A stretch of DNA of 64,000 bases from Methanomicrobiales archaeon (lineage in GTDB: Archaea; Halobacteriota; Methanomicrobia; Methanomicrobiales; Methanospirillaceae), in NCBI GenBank assembly GCA_022841205.1, contig JALHCK010000005.1:107851-171850 (forward strand), written 5' to 3'. Every line of letters starts with the position of its first letter. The first letter of the stretch is position 1. A program made the position numbers and the translations under genes. The notes under the pieces are model-generated. The model saw only the letters and a list, made by a program, of their open reading frames with translations. It was not told where the DNA came from and made no database searches. This document shows positions 1-9,434 of this stretch, piece by piece.

Positions 1-1
1 C

Positions 2-1039
2 CTCGCACGGAAAACCGGAGGAGTCGTGGACTGCACCATCCGGATGCGGAGGCTGAACCCGATGAACCCCGAGAAAGGGTCCCTGGTATTCATCGAGGAT
101 AACCGGGATCGAAAGCGGCTTGAAGGGGTGCTAGCCGAATACCAGGAAAAGATTGCCAGCAACGAGGCAAAGTACCTTGAAATTTTCAGGAACCTTGACC
201 TGGTGGTCATCAGGACCGATCTTGATGGCTCAATCACCTTCTGGAACAGCCTGGCAGAATCGATATTCGGGTATTCTCCCGCTGAAGTATCCGGGAACTG
301 TATTGCCGATACCATTGCCGATCACGGTTCACGGACCGCACGGGATATCTCCGTCCTCCTCCACGATTCCGGGGTAGTCAGGAACCACGCTGCCATGCAT
401 GTCCTGGAGAACAGGAGGATGGACGGGTCATACGTGTGGGTGGCATGGAACACACTCATGTTCCGGGATTCGTCAGGGAGAGCGTCCGGGGTCCTGTGGA
501 TAGGCCAGGATATCAGTGATGCCGGGCCAGGGGGACCCACCGGCACCATCCAGGCATCGTGGAAGCAGGCGATCCTTGACGGAACAGATGTCAGGGAGGA
601 GGTATTTGACATCCTTTTCCATGCTGCAATCGAGCTCGGGCGGGGTGGCAGAGAACTGCGAAAGGTTGGCACGTCTTTTATCATCGGAGATGCCGATCGG
701 GTGATGGCGAATTCGCGGCAGTGTTCGATAAATTCCTTTGAAGGGAAAGGCATGGACCAGCGGATGGTCCAGGACAGGGAGACGGTTGAGAACATCAAGA
801 ACCTCTCACTCCTTGATGGAGCATTTGTCATCGATGGCATCGGTCTTGTCTGTGCCTCATCGCGCCACCTCCTCGCCCCGGGCATGGATGTCAGGATCAG
901 GGAGGGTTATGGCACCCGCCACGCCTCGGTTGCGGCAATGACACAGGTATCGCGATCGGTGGGTATTGTTGTTTCGGAAAGCGATGGAACTGTCACCATC
1001 TTTCGAAACGGCACGATGGCAAAGAAATTCGCTGTATGA
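2..1039 (+). CDS. PAS domain-diadenylate cyclase (DAC) fusion, 5' end cut by window edge
   Basis: The product probably condenses two ATP into cyclic di-AMP under control of PAS sensing. Numbering from the GTG at 26, a PAS domain spans about residues 47-165 (FGYSPAEVSG and a WIGQDIS end), followed by a DisA_N/DAC domain at about 200-330. The DAC motifs are visible as DGA at 264-266 and GTRHAS at 296-301; the canonical RHR is RHA here. The frame is open to base 2, and the residues before 26 resemble the end of another PAS domain, so the real start lies outside the window. PAS-DAC fusions are an architecture distinct from the single-domain archaeal DacZ. The motifs support DAC assignment; activity is inferred. 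Confidence 0.8.
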   Translation, partial: LARKTGGVVDCTIRMRRLNPMNPEKGSLVFIEDNRDRKRLEGVLAEYQEKIASNEAKYLEIFRNLDLVVIRTDLDGSITFWNSLAESIFGYSPAEVSGNCIADTIADHGSRTARDISVLLHDSGVVRNHAAMHVLENRRMDGSYVWVAWNTLMFRDSSGRASGVLWIGQDISDAGPGGPTGTIQASWKQAILDGTDVREEVFDILFHAAIELGRGGRELRKVGTSFIIGDADRVMANSRQCSINSFEGKGMDQRMVQDRETVENIKNLSLLDGAFVIDGIGLVCASSRHLLAPGMDVRIREGYGTRHASVAAMTQVSRSVGIVVSESDGTVTIFRNGTMAKKFAV

Positions 1040-1220
1040 GGGTCCGGCAAAAAACCAGGTTGGCTGTTCACCACCGTTTCAGCACACCCGGTGATTGAGG
1101 CAGACTCATTTCGGAAGCGAGAGGTTTTTGCTCCTCCATCACACTTCGCGGTCTTCCCCTTTACAATAACCGGAAAACCTATCGGTCACCACGACTACCG
1201 CTAAAGTTACCTGCTGTCAT

Positions 1221-3770
1221 ATGCACCCCCTCGATCTCTCACAATACACCGGGCTCTCATCTGAAGAGGCAAGACAACGCCTGCTCAAATACGGTCCAAA
1301 CGATCTGCCCTCCCGCGAGGTCCGCGGAATCTTTGGCATCATAGGCGGGGTTATCCGGGAGCCGATGTTTCTCCTCCTCCTGGGAGCAGGTTCGATCTAT
1401 TTCATCCTCGGGGATGTCGTGGAGGGGGCTATCCTCCTCTCCTTTGTTCTGGTAATCATCGGGATTGAGGTCACCCAGGAACGGAAAACCGAAAAAGCCC
1501 TCGATGCCCTGAGAAACCTCTCCAGCCCGCGCGCACTGGTCATCAGGGATGGAGACCTCGTCCGGGTTGCCGGAAAAGAGGTGGTGCAGGGAGACCTCCT
1601 GTTTGTCAGCGAAGGCGACCGCATCGCAGCGGACGCCCTTCTTATCTCCTCCACGAACCTCTCGGTCGATGAATCGCTGCTGACCGGAGAATCGGCCCCG
1701 GTGAGAAAACAGCCGGCCGAAAAGGAACCCGGAGAGCGGAGGCCCGGAGGGGACGACCAGCCCTGGATCTATTCGGGGACCCTGGTGGTCCAGGGCCAGG
1801 GCCTTGCCGAGGTGGCCGCCACCGGCCTCCACACCTACATGGGCGGGATCGGCAGAGCGCTCCAGGCTGTCGAGCCGGAAGATACCCGGCTCCATGCCGA
1901 GACTGCGCAAATCGTCAGAAGCATCGCACTCATCGGGTTATTCCTCTCGGTCACCGTGGTTATCGCCTACGGTCTGACCCGGGGAGACTGGCTGACCGGC
2001 CTCCTTGCGGGCATAACCCTGGCCATGGCCATTCTCCCCGAGGAATTTCCCGTTGTCCTCTCCGTGTTCCTTGCCCTCGGCGCCTGGCGCCTCTCAAAGA
2101 TCAACGTCCTCGCCCGGCACGTCCCGGCAATCGAAGCCCTGGGGGCGACAACAGTACTTTGCACGGACAAGACCGGCACGCTCACGGTAAACCGGATGAC
2201 CGTAGTCGCCGGGAGGGTCCCCGGTTTCTCGTGCGATTGCCTGCCGGGGGGTGACAGGCCACTTCCCGACCAGTTCCATGAACTTTTCGAGTATGCGGTC
2301 CTCTCCTGCAAGAAAGATCCCTTCGATCCCATGGAACGGGCACTGCTCAGGATGGGAAACGAAGATCTCTATGGGACCGAGCACCTCCACGAAGACTGGG
2401 AACTCCTGCTCGAGTACCCGCTCTCCTCCGAACTGCTGGCCATGTCCAACGTCTGGAGATCGAGACAGGGCGACAAGTACATCATCGCTGCAAAAGGAGC
2501 ACCGGAGGCTATCTTCGATCTCTGCCACATGGACGATCAGGAGGTCACTGCGCTCACCCGCGAGGTGGAGGAGCTTGCTTCTCATGGATTACGGGTGCTC
2601 GGAGTTGCAAAGTCCCATTTCCGGATCGGGCAGCTTCCCGAAGGCCAGCATGCCTTTTTCTTCACCTATCTTGGAATGATCGGGTTTGCCGATCCCATCA
2701 GACGGGATGCGGAAGCAGCAGTCCGCGAATGCAGGGATGCCGGTATCCGTGTCGTAATGATAACCGGAGACTACCCGGCAACGGCACGAAACATCGCTTC
2801 CCAAATCGGGCTTACCGACACTGATCCTGTTCTTACCGGCTCCGAACTCGAATCGATGCCGGCAGAACAGCGGGATGCAGCCATCCGCACGACCTCCGTG
2901 TTCGCCCGGGTCGTGCCCGAGCAGAAACTCCAGATCGTCGAGGCATTGAAGCGATCCCGGGAGATCGTGGCCATGACCGGTGACGGGGTCAATGATGCCC
3001 CGGCATTGAAATCCGCACATATCGGTATCGCCATGGGCGGGCGTGGGACCGATGTTGCCAGGGAAGCTTCCTCGCTCGTCCTTCTCGATGACAATTTCGC
3101 ATCGATCGTTGCCGGGATACGGATGGGCCGGCGGATTTATGAGAACCTCCGGAAAGCAATGGCCTACATCATCTCGATCCACATCCCAATCGCCGGCCTC
3201 TCCCTCATTCCGGCCCTGTTTGGATCACCACTCATCCTCCTCCCGCTCCAGATAGTCTTCCTGGAACTGGTAATCGATCCCGCATGTTCGGTGGTGTTTG
3301 AGGCAGAACGGGGAGAGCCGGGCATAATGCAGAAGCCTCCCCGAAAACCGGAAGACCGGATCCTTGACCGCCCGACGCTGATGATCTCCACAATCCAGGG
3401 ACTTGTCGCCCTTGGCATCGTCCTTGCCGTGTACTTCTCTGCCATGACACGGGGGCTTTCCGAAGGCGAGGTACGGACCCTTTCGTTCACCACCATCGTA
3501 GTTGCAAACCTCGCCCTGATCTGCACCAACCGGTCATGGTCCGAGAGCCTGTTTGCAAGCTTCAAAAGGCCGAACACAGCCTTCTGGTGGGTAATAGGGG
3601 GAACGACATTCTTCCTTTGTGCAGTCATCTTCGTTCCCGGCCTGAGGGCGATCTTCCGGTTTGCACCGGTCTCCCCAGGATACCTGCTGCTCTGCATCAC
3701 CGGGGGGATCCTGTCTGTTGCCTGGTTTGAGATTTACAAGGTATTGCGTGCCCGGAGTGCCCCCTCCTGA
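1221..3770 (+). CDS. Cation-translocating P-type ATPase (P2-like)
   Basis: An 849-residue membrane pump driven by ATP. An N-terminal cation-ATPase domain (LSSEEARQRLLKYGPNDLP) precedes the actuator motif TGES at 155-158, the phosphorylation motif DKTGT with Asp316, a KGAPE nucleotide-binding motif, and the hinge GDGVNDAP near 587-594. The M4 motif is PEEFP rather than the PEGLP of SERCA, and the M6 region reads ELVIDPACSVVFEAE, so the transported ion (calcium, or another cation) cannot be named from sequence alone. Length is normal for the family. It stands alone, 181 bases after the PAS-DAC gene. A second, MgtA-like P-type ATPase lies at 43154. Confidence 0.9.
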   Translation: MHPLDLSQYTGLSSEEARQRLLKYGPNDLPSREVRGIFGIIGGVIREPMFLLLLGAGSIYFILGDVVEGAILLSFVLVIIGIEVTQERKTEKALDALRNLSSPRALVIRDGDLVRVAGKEVVQGDLLFVSEGDRIAADALLISSTNLSVDESLLTGESAPVRKQPAEKEPGERRPGGDDQPWIYSGTLVVQGQGLAEVAATGLHTYMGGIGRALQAVEPEDTRLHAETAQIVRSIALIGLFLSVTVVIAYGLTRGDWLTGLLAGITLAMAILPEEFPVVLSVFLALGAWRLSKINVLARHVPAIEALGATTVLCTDKTGTLTVNRMTVVAGRVPGFSCDCLPGGDRPLPDQFHELFEYAVLSCKKDPFDPMERALLRMGNEDLYGTEHLHEDWELLLEYPLSSELLAMSNVWRSRQGDKYIIAAKGAPEAIFDLCHMDDQEVTALTREVEELASHGLRVLGVAKSHFRIGQLPEGQHAFFFTYLGMIGFADPIRRDAEAAVRECRDAGIRVVMITGDYPATARNIASQIGLTDTDPVLTGSELESMPAEQRDAAIRTTSVFARVVPEQKLQIVEALKRSREIVAMTGDGVNDAPALKSAHIGIAMGGRGTDVAREASSLVLLDDNFASIVAGIRMGRRIYENLRKAMAYIISIHIPIAGLSLIPALFGSPLILLPLQIVFLELVIDPACSVVFEAERGEPGIMQKPPRKPEDRILDRPTLMISTIQGLVALGIVLAVYFSAMTRGLSEGEVRTLSFTTIVVANLALICTNRSWSESLFASFKRPNTAFWWVIGGTTFFLCAVIFVPGLRAIFRFAPVSPGYLLLCITGGILSVAWFEIYKVLRARSAPS

Positions 3771-4163
3771 TCCGCTCGCTGCCTGCACCGGAATATCCTG
3801 GCAGGTGTCCGGGATTCATCCCTGGTGCCATGCACCACCAGAATAGATTTACCTTTGCGGGTCCTGGTGGAACAACGTTTGGAAATATAATTCACCCCGG
3901 TATGATGCCAGGGCTGCCCAATCCGGTTCAAGTTGTCACAGGAGCAGGTTCACGGCCCTGGTTTCTTTCTCCCCTGCCGCGGCGATTACCGCATCCAGAC
4001 CTGCCCCCTGTGGCGAGGCTTCCACCCGGGTAAATCCCATACATTATCCCTGGGCGTGTGCCCCATTCCGTGGTGAAAGGAATATTGATACACCTGTAAA
4101 ACCAGGAAACACTGTCCAGCTTTTACCCGCATTTAAAATAGTCCTGGACCAGGAGGATCAATC
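3771..4163. other. Intergenic region with possible gene remnant
   Basis: No convincing gene is seen across about 390 bases. On the minus strand, 3936-4040 encodes a 34-residue open frame that reads like the C-terminus of a protein (ends AAAGEKETRAVNLLL) with coding-like composition but no promoter or upstream frame, so it may be a relic. At the right end an A/T box (catttaaaat, about 4130-4139) and the ribosome binding site AGGAGG at 4151-4156 serve the next gene. Confidence 0.35.
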
Positions 4164-4421
4164 ATGGGAGATTTTGACCCGAAGAAACATACCGCCGAGG
4201 AGAGAGGGTATGATGCCAATGGCAATTATGTCCGCGGACTCAAGATGCCCCCTACCCGTTTCGAGAACATGGTACACGGCCATCCGTCTGCTGAACAGCA
4301 GAGCACGAGGCAGCAGGTTGACGAGGCTGAAGTAAAAGGCCTCCGTATATACCAGGTGAAGCACGCCAGGGGTTACTATAACATCGAGAACGGGATCGTG
4401 GTTGGGAGCGCAAGAGGGTAG
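4164..4421 (+). CDS. Small hypothetical protein (85 aa)
   Basis: A short soluble protein with no recognised family. It is charged and polar, lacks a signal peptide or membrane segment, and ends with a compact YYNIENGIVVGSARG tail that looks like a folded beta hairpin. The ATG is strongly supported by AGGAGG seven bases upstream. The gene stands alone between two gene-free stretches, so context gives no function. The good ribosome binding site and natural residue use argue for a real gene. Confidence 0.65.
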   Translation: MGDFDPKKHTAEERGYDANGNYVRGLKMPPTRFENMVHGHPSAEQQSTRQQVDEAEVKGLRIYQVKHARGYYNIENGIVVGSARG

Positions 4422-4788
4422 TGTTCCGCTGTTCAGGGAACGGATGGTTCTTTTTCCATCCATAAGAAAATTCTCGAAAGAATGGGGTAATTGCCGGACT
4501 GGTTACCAAGGGCGAATGAGAACGCAATCGAGTACCAGTTAAAAAAGATCTGATGGAACATACTTACACACCGGTTCGGTCGTTTGATGCAGTCCCTGTG
4601 CCTCCGGCAGGTCGCGTCTGTTTTTACCCGGCATACCCCGTTCCCTCTGCATATTTCTAATACTACAGGATCCCGGCAAGGGTATGACCAGATCCCCATT
4701 CCATTTCGGTACCATCGTCCGGCTTTTAGGATAGCAGGATCAGGTGGCCCGGCTGATTGCCCGGAATCGATCCCTGCCGGGACAGGGA
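4422..4788. other. Gene-free stretch
   Basis: About 370 bases lie between the small protein gene and the convergent HEAT-repeat gene. Open frames here have residue compositions unlike real proteins and lack ribosome binding sites. No tRNA-like or strongly structured element was seen. Confidence 0.4.
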
Positions 4789-5238
4789 TCATTTTCCCGC
4801 TGACCGGCCGAGGATCAGTGCAACCAGCGCCCGGATTTCGGGGTCTTCCGTGGTATCAAGTGAGAGCTCGATGAGGGGCTCAAGGACGTTATACGCCCGG
4901 ATATCGGCCAGGGCCGCGGCTGCTTCTTTCCTTATGGCAATATTCTCGTTCCGGTCTTTCAGCCGGTCGGTGAGAGCCGGTACCGACCGGACACTCCTGA
5001 TCTGGTGCAGCGCCCTGATCGCGGAGCGCCTGATATCCATATCCTCATCCCTGCAGCATTCAGCGATCGGGATGACCGCCCGTGGATCCCTGTGGGATCC
5101 GAGGATTTTCAATGCAGCAATCCGATCGCGGATGGGCGATCCTTCCCGGACAATGCCTATGAGACGGTATATCTCATCCGTTGTCGGCATCTGGCTGACC
5201 TGTTCCTTGATTCCCGCATACATAACCTGAACCTCCAT
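4789..5238 (-). CDS. HEAT-repeat protein
   Basis: A 149-residue alpha-helical repeat protein. Units of about 31 residues are visible, with the recurrent pattern of D/E-R-x-A-A-LKxLG (IRDRIAALKILGSH, IRRSAIRALHQI, IRKEAAAALADI, IRALVALILGR). Such PBS-lyase-type HEAT repeats usually form binding scaffolds, so no catalytic role is implied. It has no signal peptide and should be cytoplasmic. It lies downstream of the RNB gene on the same strand, separated by 216 bases, so it is probably transcribed separately. A smaller relative is at 28775-29023. Confidence 0.8.
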   Translation of the reverse strand: MEVQVMYAGIKEQVSQMPTTDEIYRLIGIVREGSPIRDRIAALKILGSHRDPRAVIPIAECCRDEDMDIRRSAIRALHQIRSVRSVPALTDRLKDRNENIAIRKEAAAALADIRAYNVLEPLIELSLDTTEDPEIRALVALILGRSAGK

Positions 5239-5454
5239 GATGATATTCTTCGGACAATGCCAAATTCCCGCCCCAGTCGGGCAGAAATTGTTGTAAAATC
5301 GTTTTAGAAGAGGGCCCGCTTACCAAGAGTGGGACCTGCCGCTTCCCGTACTACCGCATGTGCTGTATGAAACGCACGGGTTGGCATGTAATCGTTGATT
5401 ATCCGTAGATCTATAAAAGATTTTTGAGCCTCCCGGTTATATCCAGAGTATGAT

Positions 5455-6930
5455 TCATCGTTTCCTCCTCACCCGCTCGAAATCGATGAATCCCTTGTAG
5501 GGATCGGTCTTTTGCAGCCTCACACGGATCTTCTGTCCTACGGCGAGACCATGCTCACCGCTCATGACCTTCCCCTCAGCCGGAGGAGAAAGGAGCCGGA
5601 CAAAGGTACCGTGTGCCGTTACTCCGGTCACGAAAGCATCAAAGATCTCCCCGGTCCGGTCCCGGAGCAGGACAGCAGCGGCAGCCTTCCGCATGAACCG
5701 CTCCACTTTCTGGGCGGCCTTGTCCCGGCCGGTCAGCCATTCGCAGCGAGATGAGAGCTCATCGAGCGTATACGGGCTTTCCCCTCCGGCAAGCACTGCC
5801 TTGATCATGCGCTGGTTGATGATATCCACGTAGCGTCGGTTCGGTGCCGTCGAATGGGTATAATCGGTGACTGCGAGGGCAAAGTGGCCGATGGGGATAC
5901 CATGGGGTCCGAGCGGGACATACTCCCCGGGCCCCATCAGCTTGACAACGGTCAGGGACAAATCGGGGAACGAGTCCGGGTCTGCGTCTTTCCGGGATGC
6001 GAGGAAGCGTGAAAGGGCCTTTGAGTCGGGCTTCTGGGGGAGCCTCCAGCCAAGCTCCGCTCCAAGCTCGACTATCCGGTCCCAGTACTTCGGTTCCCGG
6101 ACGATCCGCTGGATAGTCGGGATGCCGGCCTGTTCCAGGCGGTCGGCCATGGTCCCGTTTGCGGCGACCATGAACTCCTCGATGATCGATCGGGCAATGT
6201 TCTCCTCCTGGATGACAAGAGCGGTGACGATCCCGCCCTCCATGACCGCCCGGGCCTCGATCGTCTCGAGATCGAGCGCACCCCGGGCCATCCGGCGATC
6301 CCGCAGCCTGACCGCAGTTTTTACCTGCAGCCGGATCTGTTCTTCGAGACCCGGGATCGTTCGCACCGCATCTGGTATTGGGCCGGCACCCTCCAGCCAC
6401 GCACTGATCTCCTCGTACACCAGCCTGGCCTTGTTGCAGACAAGGGCCTGATATATCTCCCCGTGCCGGGTACTTCCATCCGGCAGGACCGAGTACTCGG
6501 TCACTACCGCCCACCTGTCCTGGCCCGGGAGGAGAGAGGAGATCCCTTCCGAGAGTGCAACAGGCAGCATCGGGTAGGTCCGGACCCCGGTATAAACCGA
6601 AGTCCCGTTATGGGCGGCATGGCGGTCAGTTTTTGATCCTTTAGGTACGAATAAATCGACATCGGCGATGGCCACCTTCACCAGGATCTCATTATCAGGG
6701 CCCTGTTCGCACCACTCGATCTGGTCAAGGTCCATCGAGTCCTCGTTGTCGATTGATGACCAGAGCAGACCACGCAGGTCGCGTAAAGCCTCCTGCCCTG
6801 TTACAGCGGCATCTTCATCGATAGCCAAGACCTCCCTGAGCACGCCCTCAGAGAACCGCGGGGAAAAACCGTAATGCTCCATGGTCTCATCGGCAATTGC
6901 TACCAGGTCGACAGGGGGCCGGCGGGTCAT
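5455..6930 (-). CDS. RNB-domain ribonuclease (RNase II/R family)
   Basis: A likely 3'-to-5' exoribonuclease acting on single-stranded RNA. From the ATG at 6930 (491 aa) the catalytic signature IDNEDSMDLDQ gives Asp61, Asp67 and Asp69; the fourth acidic position of E. coli RNase II is Gln here. A second family motif, TAPNRRYVDIINQRM, follows, and the C-terminal 70 residues form an S1-like beta barrel (DAFVTGVTAHGTFVRL). The frame extends to 7017, but the extra 29 residues look non-native and a TATA-like TTTTATAC lies close upstream of 6930, so I prefer the shorter start. The usual N-terminal cold-shock domains are missing. Confidence 0.85.
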   Translation of the reverse strand: MTRRPPVDLVAIADETMEHYGFSPRFSEGVLREVLAIDEDAAVTGQEALRDLRGLLWSSIDNEDSMDLDQIEWCEQGPDNEILVKVAIADVDLFVPKGSKTDRHAAHNGTSVYTGVRTYPMLPVALSEGISSLLPGQDRWAVVTEYSVLPDGSTRHGEIYQALVCNKARLVYEEISAWLEGAGPIPDAVRTIPGLEEQIRLQVKTAVRLRDRRMARGALDLETIEARAVMEGGIVTALVIQEENIARSIIEEFMVAANGTMADRLEQAGIPTIQRIVREPKYWDRIVELGAELGWRLPQKPDSKALSRFLASRKDADPDSFPDLSLTVVKLMGPGEYVPLGPHGIPIGHFALAVTDYTHSTAPNRRYVDIINQRMIKAVLAGGESPYTLDELSSRCEWLTGRDKAAQKVERFMRKAAAAVLLRDRTGEIFDAFVTGVTAHGTFVRLLSPPAEGKVMSGEHGLAVGQKIRVRLQKTDPYKGFIDFERVRRKR

Positions 6931-7081
6931 CTGTATAAAACATGCAGGGCAGAGCATAAATACCCCCGGGAATGATCCATGCGGCCACTTCACGGTAGTG
7001 ATGGGCCTTATATACAATCACGCTCTTGATCGCATATAGGAATATGAATACCGGGATCTTCACCGGTATAGAAGGTAAAAT

Positions 7082-9340
7082 GTGAGACTGCCCGGGTGGA
7101 GGATACCGTTCAAATATCTCCTGATGGGGATCATCTTCTTAATCGTCATCATCATCGTTCTCTCCGGTATCTGGGTCAGCTACGTGAACTCCTGCGATAA
7201 CCTCCGGGAGAATGCGGACCGTTTGCGGAGCATGACCGAGTCCCATATCGACAATTCGTTCCGGCTTATCGATTCCGGGCTCAAGCTCTACGACACCGCC
7301 TATAATCACGACATGGAGCAAGCATTCCCAGAGATCGTCGCAGAGTATGAGAGAACCGGCGGGGATCCCTCAAGGATGGATCTTGAAGCATTGAAAGCGG
7401 CAATCGGGGGAATGGATGTCTACGTTATCAACGATCGCTGTGTCATCGAATATTCGACAGTTTCTACCGACATCGGGCTCGACTTCGCGGTCATATACCC
7501 TGACTTCTGCAAGTACCTCCACGAGATCCGGAACAAATCCGGGTTTTACCCGGACCGGGTTGTCAAGGACTGGTCAACGGGGACCCTGACGAAATACAGC
7601 TACATGCCGACGCCAGATCACCGCTACGTCCTCGAACTCGGGCTCCAGTCAGAATATTTCGAGGGGGAGCGGAGACAGCTCAATTATAATGTCGTGGCAA
7701 GGGAGGCAAAGGAACGAAATCCCTATCTTGGAGAGGTGCTACTTTTCCAGAAACAGAAGCGCCTGATTGGCAATTCGACATATAAGCGCACTGCAGAGGA
7801 TAATGCCATACTCGATTACATCCTCTGGGAGAACCGGACAACACAGGTGGTCCGGGATCCCAGAATGGGCAGGACAACTGTCTGGCAGGTCATCGACCTC
7901 CGCGATCCGGACTATGCCGCTGATATGAGCCTCTTTGCAAAGCTCACCTACAACGATGCCCTCCTGGCCCATGAGCTGGACCGTGTCGCCATACTCCACG
8001 CCTTCGCGTCTATTCTGGTTCTTTTCTCGGGAGGCCTTGTTGCTGTCATGGTCTCCCGGAAGCTCTCACGACCGATCGAACAACTTGTTGATGATGTTGA
8101 TAGCATTGCCAGTGGAGACCTTGACCATCCCGTCCGACCGGTGTCCGGGTACGAGTTCTCGAGCCTTGCCGGGAGCATCCGGGTCATGGTGGACCAGTTG
8201 AAAGAGAAGATCCGGGAGTGTGAGATCAATGAAAAGCGATTCGCGGATCTAGTCCAGTTCCTTCCACAGGGAGTCTTTGAGGCAGATACCAATGGGGTCA
8301 TCACCTATGCGAATCCTGCCGCCTTCGATCTCTTCGGTTATTCCGGGGAAGCCTTTGGACGGGGAATGAATATCCTGGAAGTACTGGCCCCAAAAGACCA
8401 TGTGCGGGCAAAAAAGTCATTTGCGGCTGTCCTTCGCGGAGAAAAATCCGGAGGATCGGAATACACGGGAGTCAGGAAAAACGGGAGCACATTTCCCGTG
8501 ATGATCCACATCACGGCGCGGAGAATGGAGGGAGGCGTGGTTATCGGCTCCCGGGGCACCATTGTCGATATAACCCATCTGAAGGGAATCGAGGAAGAGA
8601 TGCGACGGTTGAATGTCGAGCTGGAACGCCGGGTTTTGCAACGGACTACCGAGCTTGCGGACGCGACCCGCGAGATGGAAGCCTTCACCTACTCGGTCTC
8701 CCATGACCTCCGCGCCCCGCTTCGTGCCATCGACGGCTACTCGTTCCTCCTCCTCCAGGAGGCAGGAGGCATGCTGGGAGAAAAGGAACGGCACTATATC
8801 GGCGTGGTCAGGCACAATGTCCAGCAGATGGACGACCTGATCAACGGGCTCCTTGCGCTCTCACGCATGGGCCGGGCCGAACTGAAGCGGGAGTGGATAT
8901 CACCCGAACCCATGGTAAGGGAGATCCTTGCCGGGTTCCAGCCGGTCCTCGAAGGCCGGGGGGAGGTGCGGATAGAGATCCTTCCCCCCTGTTATGCCGA
9001 TGCGACAATGCTTCACCAGGTCTTCTACAACCTGGTATCAAACGCGGTGAAATTCACCAGGTACGTGGATCGCCCTCTCATCGAGATAGGAGCCCTGGCA
9101 AAAGAGGGTCTGCCCACCTACTTCGTGCGCGATAACGGTGCTGGCTTTGACATGCAGTTTGCCGACATGCTCTTCAAGCCGTTCCAGCGACTCCACCCCA
9201 TTGAGAAGTACGAGGGCACGGGGATCGGTCTTGCCATCGTTGATCGTATCATCCGGCGGCATGATGGCAAGGTCTGGGCCGAAAGTGAACCGGGGAAAGG
9301 AGCGACGTTCTTCTTCTCCATCGGAAATCCCCCGGGGTGA
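7082..9340 (+). CDS. Membrane sensor histidine kinase (extracytoplasmic sensor-HAMP-PAS-HisKA-HATPase)
   Basis: A 752-residue receptor kinase. A membrane helix at about 11-33 leads into an extracytoplasmic CACHE-like sensor (about 35-300), a second helix at about 305-330, a HAMP domain (IASGDLDHPV), a PAS domain (about 390-500), then HisKA with the H-box SVSHDLRAPLRA and an HATPase with DNGAGFDMQF and GTGIGLAIV. The start is GTG at 7082, with GAAGGT just upstream; the overlapping ATG at 7080 is followed directly by a stop. There is no adjacent response regulator. It is paralogous along its length to the broken kinase at 34707-37260, sharing the same sensor domain type. Confidence 0.9.
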   Translation: MRLPGWRIPFKYLLMGIIFLIVIIIVLSGIWVSYVNSCDNLRENADRLRSMTESHIDNSFRLIDSGLKLYDTAYNHDMEQAFPEIVAEYERTGGDPSRMDLEALKAAIGGMDVYVINDRCVIEYSTVSTDIGLDFAVIYPDFCKYLHEIRNKSGFYPDRVVKDWSTGTLTKYSYMPTPDHRYVLELGLQSEYFEGERRQLNYNVVAREAKERNPYLGEVLLFQKQKRLIGNSTYKRTAEDNAILDYILWENRTTQVVRDPRMGRTTVWQVIDLRDPDYAADMSLFAKLTYNDALLAHELDRVAILHAFASILVLFSGGLVAVMVSRKLSRPIEQLVDDVDSIASGDLDHPVRPVSGYEFSSLAGSIRVMVDQLKEKIRECEINEKRFADLVQFLPQGVFEADTNGVITYANPAAFDLFGYSGEAFGRGMNILEVLAPKDHVRAKKSFAAVLRGEKSGGSEYTGVRKNGSTFPVMIHITARRMEGGVVIGSRGTIVDITHLKGIEEEMRRLNVELERRVLQRTTELADATREMEAFTYSVSHDLRAPLRAIDGYSFLLLQEAGGMLGEKERHYIGVVRHNVQQMDDLINGLLALSRMGRAELKREWISPEPMVREILAGFQPVLEGRGEVRIEILPPCYADATMLHQVFYNLVSNAVKFTRYVDRPLIEIGALAKEGLPTYFVRDNGAGFDMQFADMLFKPFQRLHPIEKYEGTGIGLAIVDRIIRRHDGKVWAESEPGKGATFFFSIGNPPG

Positions 9341-9434
9341 CATTCTGCCGGGTTGATGTTTTTCCTGATGAAAGAACCAGGCCAGGGATCGGTCCGGTTG
9401 TCTGTGGTGTGATTATTATACCGGGTTAATCATT

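Noticed and set aside
4433..4792. Minus-strand frame of about 119 codons
   Set aside because: Residue composition is not protein-like and no promoter or ribosome binding site is present.
5759..6514. Minus-strand frame of about 250 codons inside the RNB gene
   Set aside because: It is an out-of-frame shadow of the ribonuclease with Gly/Pro/Arg-rich composition.
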